6,019 nt of DNA from DASPUI01 sp035622995 (GCA_035622995.1 DASPUI010000199.1:1-6019); one strand, 5' to 3'; positions 1 through 5,831 are shown, counted from the stretch's first letter. The notes: generated by a model not told the origin, from the letters alone. A program made the numbers and translations.

Positions 1-204
1 CAAAAAAATGGGCTGGGAGCAACCGGTTTTCGAGTTCAACAAAATAACGGGCTCAGCAGCAGCCAAACCGTTTACCATGCCCATTTTCACGTCATACCCT
101 CGTTTGGAGGAAAAGCGCCGGGACCTCCCGCGCCAAGAAGAAAGCTCGCGCCGGAGGAATACAAGTCGATCGCGGACAAGCTGCGTGCCGCCTGGCCGAA
201 ATAA
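1..204 (+). CDS. HIT-family protein, C-terminal part (5' end outside window)
   Basis: The frame is open from base 1 to a TAA at 202-204 and gives 67 residues with no start in view. Residues 26-32 read HAHFHVI, matching the HIT signature (His-x-His-x-His plus two hydrophobic residues). It is preceded by GFRVQQNNGLSSSQTVY, which fits the strand and loop before the motif in Hint/Fhit-like proteins, and followed by a proline as usual. HIT proteins are nucleotide hydrolases or transferases acting on AMP-linked substrates, with the middle His as nucleophile; this is family knowledge. The tail (about residues 38-67) is Pro/Lys/Arg-rich and then helical (APEEYKSIADKLRAAW). The exact substrate cannot be inferred. 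An overlapping ATG frame (8-256) is a shadow with an arginine-rich, non-protein-like composition. A perfect hairpin starts 22 bp after the stop. Confidence 0.88.
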   Translation, partial: QKNGLGATGFRVQQNNGLSSSQTVYHAHFHVIPSFGGKAPGPPAPRRKLAPEEYKSIADKLRAAWPK

Positions 205-226
205 CGGCAGGCAAATTCATGCGGAA

Positions 227-258
227 AATCGGCGATTCAGTGCTCGAATCGCCTGATT
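227..258 (+). terminator. Hairpin downstream of the HIT gene, possible terminator
   Basis: GGCGATTC (231-238) and GAATCGCC (246-253) pair perfectly across a 7-base loop. Past one bulged T at 254, AATC (227-230) pairs with GATT (255-258), giving a 12-bp stem. It begins 22 bp after the HIT stop codon, a normal place for a terminator. No clear T-run follows (only ATTATT-like sequence), so intrinsic termination would be weak. A dyad protein-binding site or an RNA-stabilising hairpin is also possible. Confidence 0.45.
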
Positions 259-360
259 ATTGCCGGTAAAACGATGTTTGTTAACCGAACGAAGCCGGTA
301 CCCATAGCGCAGCACCATGGCGCGGAAATCATTCAACGAAAAGCAATAGATGATGAGCTA

Positions 361-406
361 GGCGACAAAACGGTCGCAATCGGCGTAGCGACTCGCTAAG
401 GTCGCC
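361..406 (+). promoter_or_regulatory. Alternating inverted-repeat leader before epoxide hydrolase
   Basis: GCGAC occurs at 362-366 and 388-392, and its complement GTCGC at 373-377 and 401-405, in alternating order. The arms can form two side-by-side hairpins (362 with 373, 388 with 401) or a nested pair (362 with 401, 373 with 388). The outer arms extend to six bases (GGCGAC 361-366, GTCGCC 401-406). TAGCG/CGCTA (386-390 and 394-398) adds a further small hairpin. The element ends 26 bp before the epoxide hydrolase ATG. Mutually exclusive folds would suit an attenuator-type leader, but arms of 5-6 bases can arise by chance. No riboswitch class was recognised. Confidence 0.3.
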
Positions 407-432
407 GCCTTACTCATATAACCAGCGTCAAT

Positions 433-1704
433 ATGAAACAAAACAGCATCATTTTTGGATTTGTGTCGATCGTTGCGCTCGTATTCGGCTTCGGCGGGTT
501 ACAAGCTGCTAACGAGTCGCAAGACCCGACTGCGATCCGGCCTTTTACCATCCCGACTACACCTCGGAGCACGCTCGATGATCTGAAAAGACGGATCGCC
601 GCCACGCGCTGGCCCGAAAAAGAAACCGTGAATGATGTATCGCAGGGCGTGCAATTGGCGACGATGAAGGCGCTCGCGAATTATTGGGGGAAAGATTACG
701 ACTGGCGCAAATGCGAAGCGAAACTGAAAGCGCTGCCACACTTCGTTACGAACATCGACGGGCTCGAGATTCATTTTATCCATGTTCGGTCGAAGAATCC
801 AAACGCGTTGCCGATGATTGTCACGCACGGATGGCCCGGGTCGATCATCGAGCAATTGAAGATTATCGATCCCCTAACGAATCCAACGGCGCACGGTGGG
901 AAAGCAGAGGACGCGTTCGATCTGGTGATTCCGTCGATGCCCGGCTATGGGTATTCCGGCAAGCCGACCGCTCCCGGTTGGGATCCGGAGCACATCGCGC
1001 GGGCAGAGATTGAGCTGATGAAGCGCCTCGGATACAAGAAGTTTGTGGCGCAAGGCGGCGACTGGGGCGCGCTGATCACTCAGTTGATGGGCGTGCAAGC
1101 CCCTCCGGAATTGCTCGCCATTCACACCAACATGCCTGGCGCTGTCCCACCCGACATCGACAAGGCGGCATTCGTCGGTGCGCCGGCGCCATCAGGCCTC
1201 TCCGATGAAGAAAAACATGCGTACGATCAACTCGTGTTTTTTTACACGCACGGTTTGTCTTACGCGCAGGAGATGGGACACAAACCGCAGACGCTCTACG
1301 CGATCGCGGATTCACCCATCGGGCTCGCGGCCTGGATCATTGATCACGATATCGACAGCTACAAAATGATTGCGCGTGTGTTTGACGGACAGCCGGAAGG
1401 CCTTTCGCGCGACGATATCCTCGACAACATCACGTTTTATTGGCTCACGAACACGGGAGTTTCTTCTGCTCGTCTCTATTGGGAAAACAAAGCGGCCTTT
1501 TTCGCTCCGAAAAATGTCTCCATTCCGGTGGCCGTGAGCGTCTTTCCAGAGGAGATCTACGCTGCTCCCAGAAGTTGGGTTGAGAAAGCGTTTCCCAAAC
1601 TCATCCACTTTAACACGCTTCCGAAAGGCGGACACTTTGCCGCCTGGGAGCAGCCGGAGTATTTCGTGAACGAAATGCGAGATTCGTTCAGATCGCTGCG
1701 GTGA
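433..1704 (+). CDS. Exported or membrane-anchored epoxide hydrolase (mEH-like)
   Basis: This 423-residue alpha/beta hydrolase belongs to the microsomal/juvenile-hormone epoxide hydrolase type, which opens epoxides to vicinal diols through an ester intermediate. Residues 1-25 look like a signal peptide or anchor: Lys2, a hydrophobic stretch at 6-23, then LQA before ANES. An EHN-like N-terminal domain follows (about 34-145, PFTIP start). HGWPGS (132-137) is the oxyanion motif. The GGDWG motif (208-212) carries the presumed nucleophile Asp210. By comparison with mammalian mEH, Glu374 (FPEEI) and His401 (GGHFAAWEQPE) complete the triad, and Tyr277 and Tyr349 are the likely epoxide-activating tyrosines. 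All key residues are present, so it should be active; the substrate is unknown. No Shine-Dalgarno sequence precedes the ATG, but starting there keeps the signal sequence. The stop faces the convergent MarC gene 11 bp away. Confidence 0.92.
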   Translation: MKQNSIIFGFVSIVALVFGFGGLQAANESQDPTAIRPFTIPTTPRSTLDDLKRRIAATRWPEKETVNDVSQGVQLATMKALANYWGKDYDWRKCEAKLKALPHFVTNIDGLEIHFIHVRSKNPNALPMIVTHGWPGSIIEQLKIIDPLTNPTAHGGKAEDAFDLVIPSMPGYGYSGKPTAPGWDPEHIARAEIELMKRLGYKKFVAQGGDWGALITQLMGVQAPPELLAIHTNMPGAVPPDIDKAAFVGAPAPSGLSDEEKHAYDQLVFFYTHGLSYAQEMGHKPQTLYAIADSPIGLAAWIIDHDIDSYKMIARVFDGQPEGLSRDDILDNITFYWLTNTGVSSARLYWENKAAFFAPKNVSIPVAVSVFPEEIYAAPRSWVEKAFPKLIHFNTLPKGGHFAAWEQPEYFVNEMRDSFRSLR

Positions 1705-1715
1705 ACTAACAGAAG

Positions 1716-2423
1716 TTATCCGTGAAGCTGTTGCAATACAGCGGGCGCGATTGAATGAACAATCACGTTCGTCAGGCCGGCGATCACGAATTGAATGCCA
1801 ATCGAGGCGACGAGTAATCCGAGAATACGGGTGGCGATGCTCAGGCCAACGTCGCCCAACAGTTTTCTCAAGAATCCGCCTGAAAGCAGAATAATGAGAG
1901 TGAGGAAGGAAACGCCCACGGTCACGACCAACAGTCCGGACGCCAGTCTGGCGCTTTTTTGTTCCCATGCTTCGTCGGCGTACAGAATCAGGTTGGCGAT
2001 CACGCCGGGCCCAACCAGCAGTGGCATGGCAAAAGGAACGACAATCTGGCCGTAGACGGATTCAGCTTCGCGCAGCGCGCCGACCTCCGATGCGACCGCC
2101 AGATCCAGCGCCTTGGTCGTGGGATCGCGCGCGACGGTGCGGATACCGATTAACAACAGCAGGATTCCACCCGCGACGCGGAAGGCGTCTATCGTGATAC
2201 CAAAGAAATTAAGCAACGCCGTGCCGAAAAGAAGGAACAGGAGCATCAACCCCAGCACCGTGATCGAAATGAAGAGAGCCAGCCAACGTTGGACGCTACC
2301 GCTTCTGCCGGCGGTATAACCAATGAAGACGGGAAGCATTCCGAAGGGATTAAGCAGCGCAAACAACGTCGCGGCAAACGTGCCCAGAATGCTGGTCTCA
2401 CTCGTTGGGATTGCGGAAAGCAT
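1716..2423 (-). CDS. MarC-family integral membrane protein
   Basis: This 235-residue hydrophobic protein has about six membrane segments (roughly 12-35, 46-70, 77-97, 127-150, 162-182, 194-220), matching the MarC (UPF0056) family in length and topology. Family hallmarks are NPFGMLPVF (25-33) in the first segment and PFAMPLLVGPG (130-140) at the fourth. A charged cytoplasmic or periplasmic loop (98-125) separates the halves. The family's function is not established; E. coli MarC was once linked to multiple antibiotic resistance, but that link was not upheld, so no substrate is assigned. The ATG is preceded by a weak AGG seven bases upstream. Three 8-bp repeats lie just upstream (2438-2461). 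The gene is divergent from chaA, across 222 bp, and convergent with the epoxide hydrolase. Confidence 0.93.
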   Translation of the reverse strand: MLSAIPTSETSILGTFAATLFALLNPFGMLPVFIGYTAGRSGSVQRWLALFISITVLGLMLLFLLFGTALLNFFGITIDAFRVAGGILLLLIGIRTVARDPTTKALDLAVASEVGALREAESVYGQIVVPFAMPLLVGPGVIANLILYADEAWEQKSARLASGLLVVTVGVSFLTLIILLSGGFLRKLLGDVGLSIATRILGLLVASIGIQFVIAGLTNVIVHSIAPAVLQQLHG

Positions 2424-2437
2424 GCTCGAACCTATCT

Positions 2438-2461
2438 CTCAGGAAAACAGGAACTCAGGAA
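2438..2461. repeat. Three 8-bp direct repeats upstream of MarC gene
   Basis: CTCAGGAA (2438-2445), AACAGGAA (2446-2453) and CTCAGGAA (2454-2461) are consecutive octamers with two exact copies. Read in the MarC direction they lie 15-38 bases before the ATG, so they fall in the leader or promoter-proximal DNA. They could be a regulator site or a small local duplication. Confidence 0.55.
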
Positions 2462-2516
2462 GTTAAATTTGAATTGGCATCACGTTCTCGGCGGTAATTG
2501 AGAGGAAGAACAGAAA

Positions 2517-2556
2517 GCTGACACGCCGAAAAGCTGAAACGCTGAAACGTTGCGAC
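2517..2556. repeat. Degenerate 8-bp tandem repeat, consensus GCTGAAAC
   Basis: Consecutive octamers read GCTGACAC, GCCGAAAA, GCTGAAAC, GCTGAAAC and GTTGCGAC. Units three and four are identical, units one and two differ by two bases each, and the fifth is marginal. The array lies in the 222-bp divergent region between MarC and chaA. Similar CTGA/TTGA-core repeats occur before the SDR and YjbR genes. The rest of 2424-2645 shows no gene; a small hairpin (GGCGA 2619-2623, TCGCC 2629-2633) sits 12 bp before the chaA start. Confidence 0.7.
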
Positions 2557-2645
2557 AAAAGCGCCAATCGACCTGAAGCTCGAAAGCCAGAATAGAGAAG
2601 TTCTAGCGATTGCCATCGGGCGAGCGTTTCGCCTAAGCTCACGGC

Positions 2646-3785
2646 GTGAATAAAGTGGCCGCTTCGAAATCGCCGCGCGGGTTCGGCACGATTTTACGGA
2701 CGGAGTATCCGTTGCTCATTGGCCTGACCAGCGCGGGGTTTTTCCTCTGGCTGGGAAGTGCGACTTTGGAGGACGTCGCGCATCCACTGTTGCTGGCGGG
2801 AATTTTTGCGTGGTTGTTTTTTGGCGTTCTTTGGTCGGCGATTTCGGTGGTGCGTCATGCCGAGGCTGTGGCCGTGAAGACAGGCGAGCCGTACGGGACC
2901 GTCATTCTGACGCTCTCGGCGATCACGATTGAAGTCATCATGATTTCCGCCGCGGTCTTGCATGGTGCAAATAACCCCACGCTTGCGCGCGACATGATGT
3001 TTGCCATGCTCATGATCGCATTGAACGGGGTCATCGGTTTGTCGCTGCTGCTCGGCGGGCTCCGGCACCGCGAGCAGTTTTACAATCTTCAGGGAGCAAG
3101 CGCCTACCTGAATACGATCATGGCGTTGTCGGTGCTCGGCCTGGTGTTGCCGAATTTTACGACGTCTCTGTCAGGGCCGCGGTTGTCATCGACCCAGGAA
3201 GAATTTCTGGTTGTCACTTCGCTCACGCTTTACGCGGTCTTTCTGATGCTGCAGACGCGCCGGCATCAGCAATACTTCATGGAGGCACAAGGCGAAAAGG
3301 CGAGCGGAGGTCACGCGCACGATGTTCCGACGCGCTCGACCGGATTCCACGTCTCGATGTTAATCCTCTACCTCGTCGCGGTAATTGTGCTGGCGGAAAA
3401 GTTCGCCATTCCGTTGGACAATTGTATTGAGCGCCTGGGAATGCCGCAGGCTCTGGGCGGCGCGATCGTGGCGAGTCTGGTGCTGGCGCCGGAGGCGTTG
3501 GCCGCAATCCAAGCCGCATTGCAAAATCATCTGCAACGGTCCGTGAACATTTTGCATGGATCGGTGCTTGCATCCATTGGCCTGACGATTCCGGCCGTGC
3601 TGATCATTGGCATCGCCACCCACCGCGCGGTAACACTGGGAATTGAAGGTGGCAATGTTCCGCTGCTGCTGCTCACGCTCGCATCGAGCATCGTAACTTT
3701 TGGCGGCGGCAGAACCAGCATTCTCCAGGGTTGCATTCACCTGCTGCTCTTTGGCGTGTTTCTACTGCTAATTTTTTGCCCTTGA
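2646..3785 (+). CDS. chaA: ChaA-type Ca2+(Na+)/H+ antiporter
   Basis: This 379-residue inner-membrane protein of the CaCA cation/proton exchanger superfamily is close in length to E. coli ChaA (about 366). ChaA exports Ca2+, Na+ and K+ in exchange for protons. About eleven membrane segments are visible. The first alpha repeat is GEPYGTVILTLSAITIEV (80-97) with Glu96, followed by PTLARD (111-116) and NGVIGLSLLLGGLR (127-140), all typical of ChaA. The second alpha repeat lies at 269-288 and contains APE (281-283). The two halves are joined by a hydrophilic linker (about 204-232) with GGHAHD. GTG at 2646 is the first possible start after an in-frame TAA at 2634-2636; GTG 2655 is an alternative. 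No Shine-Dalgarno site is seen. The gene is divergent from MarC, so the two may share a regulatory region. Confidence 0.94.
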   Translation: MNKVAASKSPRGFGTILRTEYPLLIGLTSAGFFLWLGSATLEDVAHPLLLAGIFAWLFFGVLWSAISVVRHAEAVAVKTGEPYGTVILTLSAITIEVIMISAAVLHGANNPTLARDMMFAMLMIALNGVIGLSLLLGGLRHREQFYNLQGASAYLNTIMALSVLGLVLPNFTTSLSGPRLSSTQEEFLVVTSLTLYAVFLMLQTRRHQQYFMEAQGEKASGGHAHDVPTRSTGFHVSMLILYLVAVIVLAEKFAIPLDNCIERLGMPQALGGAIVASLVLAPEALAAIQAALQNHLQRSVNILHGSVLASIGLTIPAVLIIGIATHRAVTLGIEGGNVPLLLLTLASSIVTFGGGRTSILQGCIHLLLFGVFLLLIFCP

Positions 3786-3803
3786 GCCTGGGATCGACAC
3801 AAC

Positions 3804-3848
3804 CTCGCTAACAAGGCGAGCAAACCTTTCGCTTCATTTCCTGCGAAA
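3804..3848 (+). terminator. Two weak hairpins after chaA, possible terminator
   Basis: CTCGC (3804-3808) pairs with GCGAG (3816-3820), and TTTCGC (3827-3832) pairs with GCGAAA (3843-3848) across a 10-base loop. Together they occupy the gap between chaA and the AhpD-like gene. Stems are short and no real T-run follows, so this is only a tentative termination or processing region. Confidence 0.22.
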
Positions 3849-3883
3849 TATTATGGGAGAGGCGGCGAGAAGGTCGCGGGGAC

Positions 3884-3888
3884 GGAGG
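3884..3888 (+). promoter_or_regulatory. Shine-Dalgarno site of the AhpD-like gene
   Basis: GGAGG lies five bases before the ATG at 3894. It is the only strong ribosome binding site in the window and fixes this start. Confidence 0.75.
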
Positions 3889-3893
3889 CAACA

Positions 3894-4373
3894 ATGAATC
3901 GGCGGGTAGAGTTTTTCCAGGCATCACCGGAGTTAACGAAAAAGCTGCAAGAGTTAGGTCAGTTGACCCAACATGGTTCGCTCGGCAATACGATTATCGA
4001 CCTGGTGAACATTCGAGCCTCTCAGTTGAATGGCTGCGCGTTTTGTCTCGATATGCATAGCAAGGAGGCAAAGATTCATGGCGAACGAGAGCTGCGCTTG
4101 TATCACGTCGCGATCTGGCGCGAGTCGCCATTATTTTCGGAAAAAGAACGCGCCGCGTTGGAATGGACCGAAGCGGTGACCAAGCTTTGTCGCGATCATT
4201 TGGATGACGAGACGTACGAGCGTGTCCGAAAACAATTTAGTGAGAAAGAGATTTCCGAGCTGACGTTTGCCATCGGCGTGATCAACACCTGGAACCGACT
4301 CTGCATACCCTTGCGGGTGCCGCCGGGAATTGCGGACGAAGCTTTCGGCCTGACGAAAGCCGATCTGAAGTGA
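3894..4373 (+). CDS. AhpD-like carboxymuconolactone decarboxylase family protein
   Basis: This 159-residue, mostly helical protein carries NGCAFCLDMHSKEA (46-59), the CxxCxxxH signature of the AhpD-type alkylhydroperoxidase core, with Cys48, Cys51 and His55. In AhpD these residues run a disulphide-based peroxidase cycle, so a redox or peroxide-detoxifying role is likely. No decarboxylase activity is implied by the family name. The pattern ALEWTEAVTKL (88-98), SEKEISELTFAIGVINTWNRL (about 116-136) is characteristic of this subfamily, and the length is normal. The ATG is well supported by GGAGG. It is co-oriented with chaA (108-bp gap) and the SDR (151-bp gap), which are too far apart to show tight coupling. 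The physiological electron donor and substrate cannot be told from the sequence. Confidence 0.92.
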   Translation: MNRRVEFFQASPELTKKLQELGQLTQHGSLGNTIIDLVNIRASQLNGCAFCLDMHSKEAKIHGERELRLYHVAIWRESPLFSEKERAALEWTEAVTKLCRDHLDDETYERVRKQFSEKEISELTFAIGVINTWNRLCIPLRVPPGIADEAFGLTKADLK

Positions 4374-4454
4374 AGTCTTCGGCCGGATGATTCGACCGGA
4401 TCGCATCAGGCATTCTGAGACACTGACAGCTGAAAACTAAAAGCCGGAGAAGAA

Positions 4455-4478
4455 GTTGAGGCGTTGAGAAGTCGAACT
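4455..4478. repeat. Degenerate 8-bp repeat, GTTGAGNN, before the SDR gene
   Basis: Octamers GTTGAGGC (4455-4462), GTTGAGAA (4463-4470) and GTCGAACT (4471-4478) follow one another. Just upstream, CTGA recurs at 4415, 4423 and 4430, spaced 8 and 7 bases. This lies in the 151-bp gap 4374-4524, where nothing else was recognised. It resembles the octamer array before chaA. Confidence 0.5.
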
Positions 4479-4524
4479 CCTCGATTGCTTGCCAGCTGCG
4501 CGAGTAACCGACAAGATCGCTTTC

Positions 4525-5286
4525 ATGAAAGAATTTGAAGGCAAGGTGGCGCTGGTAACCGGCGGAGGTTCAGGAATTGGCCGCGCGACTGCACTCGCAT
4601 TTGCTCGCGACGGCGCGCAGGTTGTGATCGGCAATCGCAATGTTCAGCGCGGCGAAGAGACGGTCGCGATGATTCGCAAGACCGGCGGAACAGCCAGCTT
4701 CAAACGGACCGATGTCTTGGTGACAAAAGATATTGAAGCGCTGGTGAATCACGCCGTTAAAGAATACGGCGGACTTGACCTGGCTTTTAATAACGCCGGC
4801 GTCGAAGGCGATGTCGCGCCGATCGATGAACAGACGGAAGCAAACTACAACGCAGTGATGGACGTTAATGTCAAAGGCGTCTGGCTCTCGATGAAATACG
4901 AAATTCCGCGGATGCTGGAACGCGGTGGGGGCGCAATTGTGAACTGCTCGTCAGTGGCGGGATTGATCGGATTTCCGAACATGTCGATCTACATGGCGTC
5001 GAAACACGCGGTCATCGGACTCACGAAGGTCGCCGCGTTGGAATATTCGGCGAAAGGGATCCGGATCAATGCGGTCAATCCGGCGGTGATCGACACGGAA
5101 ATGGTCGACCGGTTGGCGGCGGGTTTTGGTATGAGCAAGGAAGCCGATCTGGTCCCACTGCATCCGATCGGGCGGATCGGCCGGGTCGAGGAAATCGCCG
5201 CGGCCGTGCTCTGGTTGTGCTCGACGAAATCTTCATTCGTGACTGGGCACAGTCTTGTCGTCGATGGCGGATTCACCGCGCGGTAG
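4525..5286 (+). CDS. Classical SDR-family NAD(P)-dependent oxidoreductase
   Basis: From the ATG at 4525 the protein has 253 residues, typical of classical short-chain dehydrogenases. It has the cofactor motif TGGGSGIG (12-19), NNAG (89-92), Asn115 (DVNVKG), Ser143 (NCSSVAG) and Tyr156-x-x-x-Lys160 (YMASK), so the catalytic tetrad is complete. Asn37-Arg38 after the second strand (IGNRN) suggests NADP(H) rather than NAD(H). After the active site it reads NPAVIDTEM, with Ala where Gly is usual (PG motif). The C-terminus VVDGGFTAR is typical. An in-frame TTG at 4489 would add 12 residues before the usual MKEFEGKVALVTG start, so the ATG is preferred, although no Shine-Dalgarno sequence supports either. 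It resembles enzymes often labelled glucose 1-dehydrogenase or 3-oxoacyl reductase, but the substrate is not determinable. Confidence 0.93.
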   Translation: MKEFEGKVALVTGGGSGIGRATALAFARDGAQVVIGNRNVQRGEETVAMIRKTGGTASFKRTDVLVTKDIEALVNHAVKEYGGLDLAFNNAGVEGDVAPIDEQTEANYNAVMDVNVKGVWLSMKYEIPRMLERGGGAIVNCSSVAGLIGFPNMSIYMASKHAVIGLTKVAALEYSAKGIRINAVNPAVIDTEMVDRLAAGFGMSKEADLVPLHPIGRIGRVEEIAAAVLWLCSTKSSFVTGHSLVVDGGFTAR

Positions 5287-5305
5287 AAAGTGAGATGCTT
5301 CATTC

Positions 5306-5326
5306 CTGATTTCTGATTTTTGATTG
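5306..5326. repeat. 7-bp tandem repeat CTGATTT before the YjbR gene
   Basis: CTGATTT (5306-5312), CTGATTT (5313-5319) and TTGATTG (5320-5326) are consecutive heptamers. They occupy much of the 55-bp gap between the SDR stop and the next start. The same CTGA/TTGA core appears in the repeats before chaA and the SDR gene. Confidence 0.6.
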
Positions 5327-5344
5327 CGTTGGTAAAATGCTTTG

Positions 5345-5698
5345 GTGAGGGAAGCTGAATTTAGGAGGATCGCGCTGAGTTTACCGGAAGCGGTTGAGAA
5401 ATCGCATGTCGGGCATCCGGATTTTCGCGTGAAAGGCGGGAAGATTTTCGCTACGCTCGGTTATCCGAACGAGCGGTTCGCCGTTTTGATCCTAACGCCG
5501 GACCAACAGGGCGAATTGATCGGCCGTTACCCGGAAATGTTTGAGCCGGTCAAAGGTGCGTGGGGCAAACGTGGAAGCACGCAGGTTATTCTCGACGCAG
5601 TCAAGCGCGAGGTGATCGAGTCAGCGATGAAACTGGCGTGGAACAACGCGGTGCCTAACAAGAAGCGAGGAACTGGGAGCAGGCAGCCAAGCGGTTAG
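5345..5698 (+). CDS. MmcQ/YjbR-family protein
   Basis: This roughly 117-residue protein matches the MmcQ/YjbR family (CyaY-like fold, often annotated as DNA-binding). Counting from TTG at 5342, the recognisable blocks are FRRIALSLPEAVEKSHVGHPDFRV (about 7-30), KIFATLGYP (34-42), PEMFEPVKGAWGKRG (64-78) and the terminal helix with LAWNNAVP. The molecular function of the family is poorly defined, so none is claimed. An in-frame TAA at 5333-5335 limits the start to TTG 5342 or GTG 5345; both give the family's usual N-terminus, and GTG is chosen as the commoner start. No Shine-Dalgarno is visible. A four-codon frame ATG CTT TGG TGA (5337-5348) overlaps this start. The tail (about 107-118, NKKRGTGSRQPSG) is basic and probably disordered. 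A strong terminator lies downstream. Confidence 0.85.
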   Translation: MREAEFRRIALSLPEAVEKSHVGHPDFRVKGGKIFATLGYPNERFAVLILTPDQQGELIGRYPEMFEPVKGAWGKRGSTQVILDAVKREVIESAMKLAWNNAVPNKKRGTGSRQPSG

Positions 5699-5754
5699 AA
5701 CCGGATATCGAGCTTAGCGAAGCGGAGTCGTCCTAGCTGATCAAGAAAGCAAGA

Positions 5755-5808
5755 CACACAAAATGGCGACAGCTGCGGCGGATGAACACCGCAGCCGTCG
5801 TTTTGTTT
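5755..5808. terminator. Intrinsic, probably bidirectional terminator
   Basis: GCTGCGG (5772-5778) pairs with CCGCAGC (5789-5795) across a 10-base loop. Past one A/C mismatch, CGAC (5767-5770) pairs with GTCG (5797-5800). TTTTGTTT (5801-5808) follows directly, so it terminates the YjbR gene's strand. On the other side ACACACAAAA (5755-5764) gives a T-rich run on the minus strand, three bases from the stem, so it can also serve the convergent HAF-like gene whose stop is at 5832-5834. Confidence 0.85.
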
Positions 5809-5831
5809 ACAACTTTCAGCCCCGCCGAGCG

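Noticed and set aside
8..256. 82-codon ATG frame at the left edge
   Set aside because: It overlaps the HIT-motif frame ending at 204 and is rich in Arg/Ser from out-of-frame reading; the HIT frame is clearly the coding one.
417..422. TATAAC as a -10 box for the epoxide hydrolase
   Set aside because: No matching -35 element about 17 bp upstream, and the leader would be only a few bases.
1727..1742. GCTGT/ACAGC hairpin as terminator between the convergent genes
   Set aside because: A 5-bp stem inside the MarC coding end with no T-run; too weak to call.
1312..1968. 218-codon minus-strand frame across the epoxide hydrolase end
   Set aside because: It is antisense to a well-supported hydrolase and overlaps MarC in another frame; the composition is Arg-rich with no recognisable motif.
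4489..4524. TTG start for the SDR gene
   Set aside because: It adds 12 residues before the standard SDR N-terminus, and no ribosome binding site supports it; ATG 4525 fits the family length.
433..5286. Epoxide hydrolase, AhpD-like and SDR genes as one detoxification cluster
   Set aside because: They are interrupted by an opposite-strand MarC gene and by chaA, with gaps of 100 bp or more; proximity alone does not show a shared pathway.
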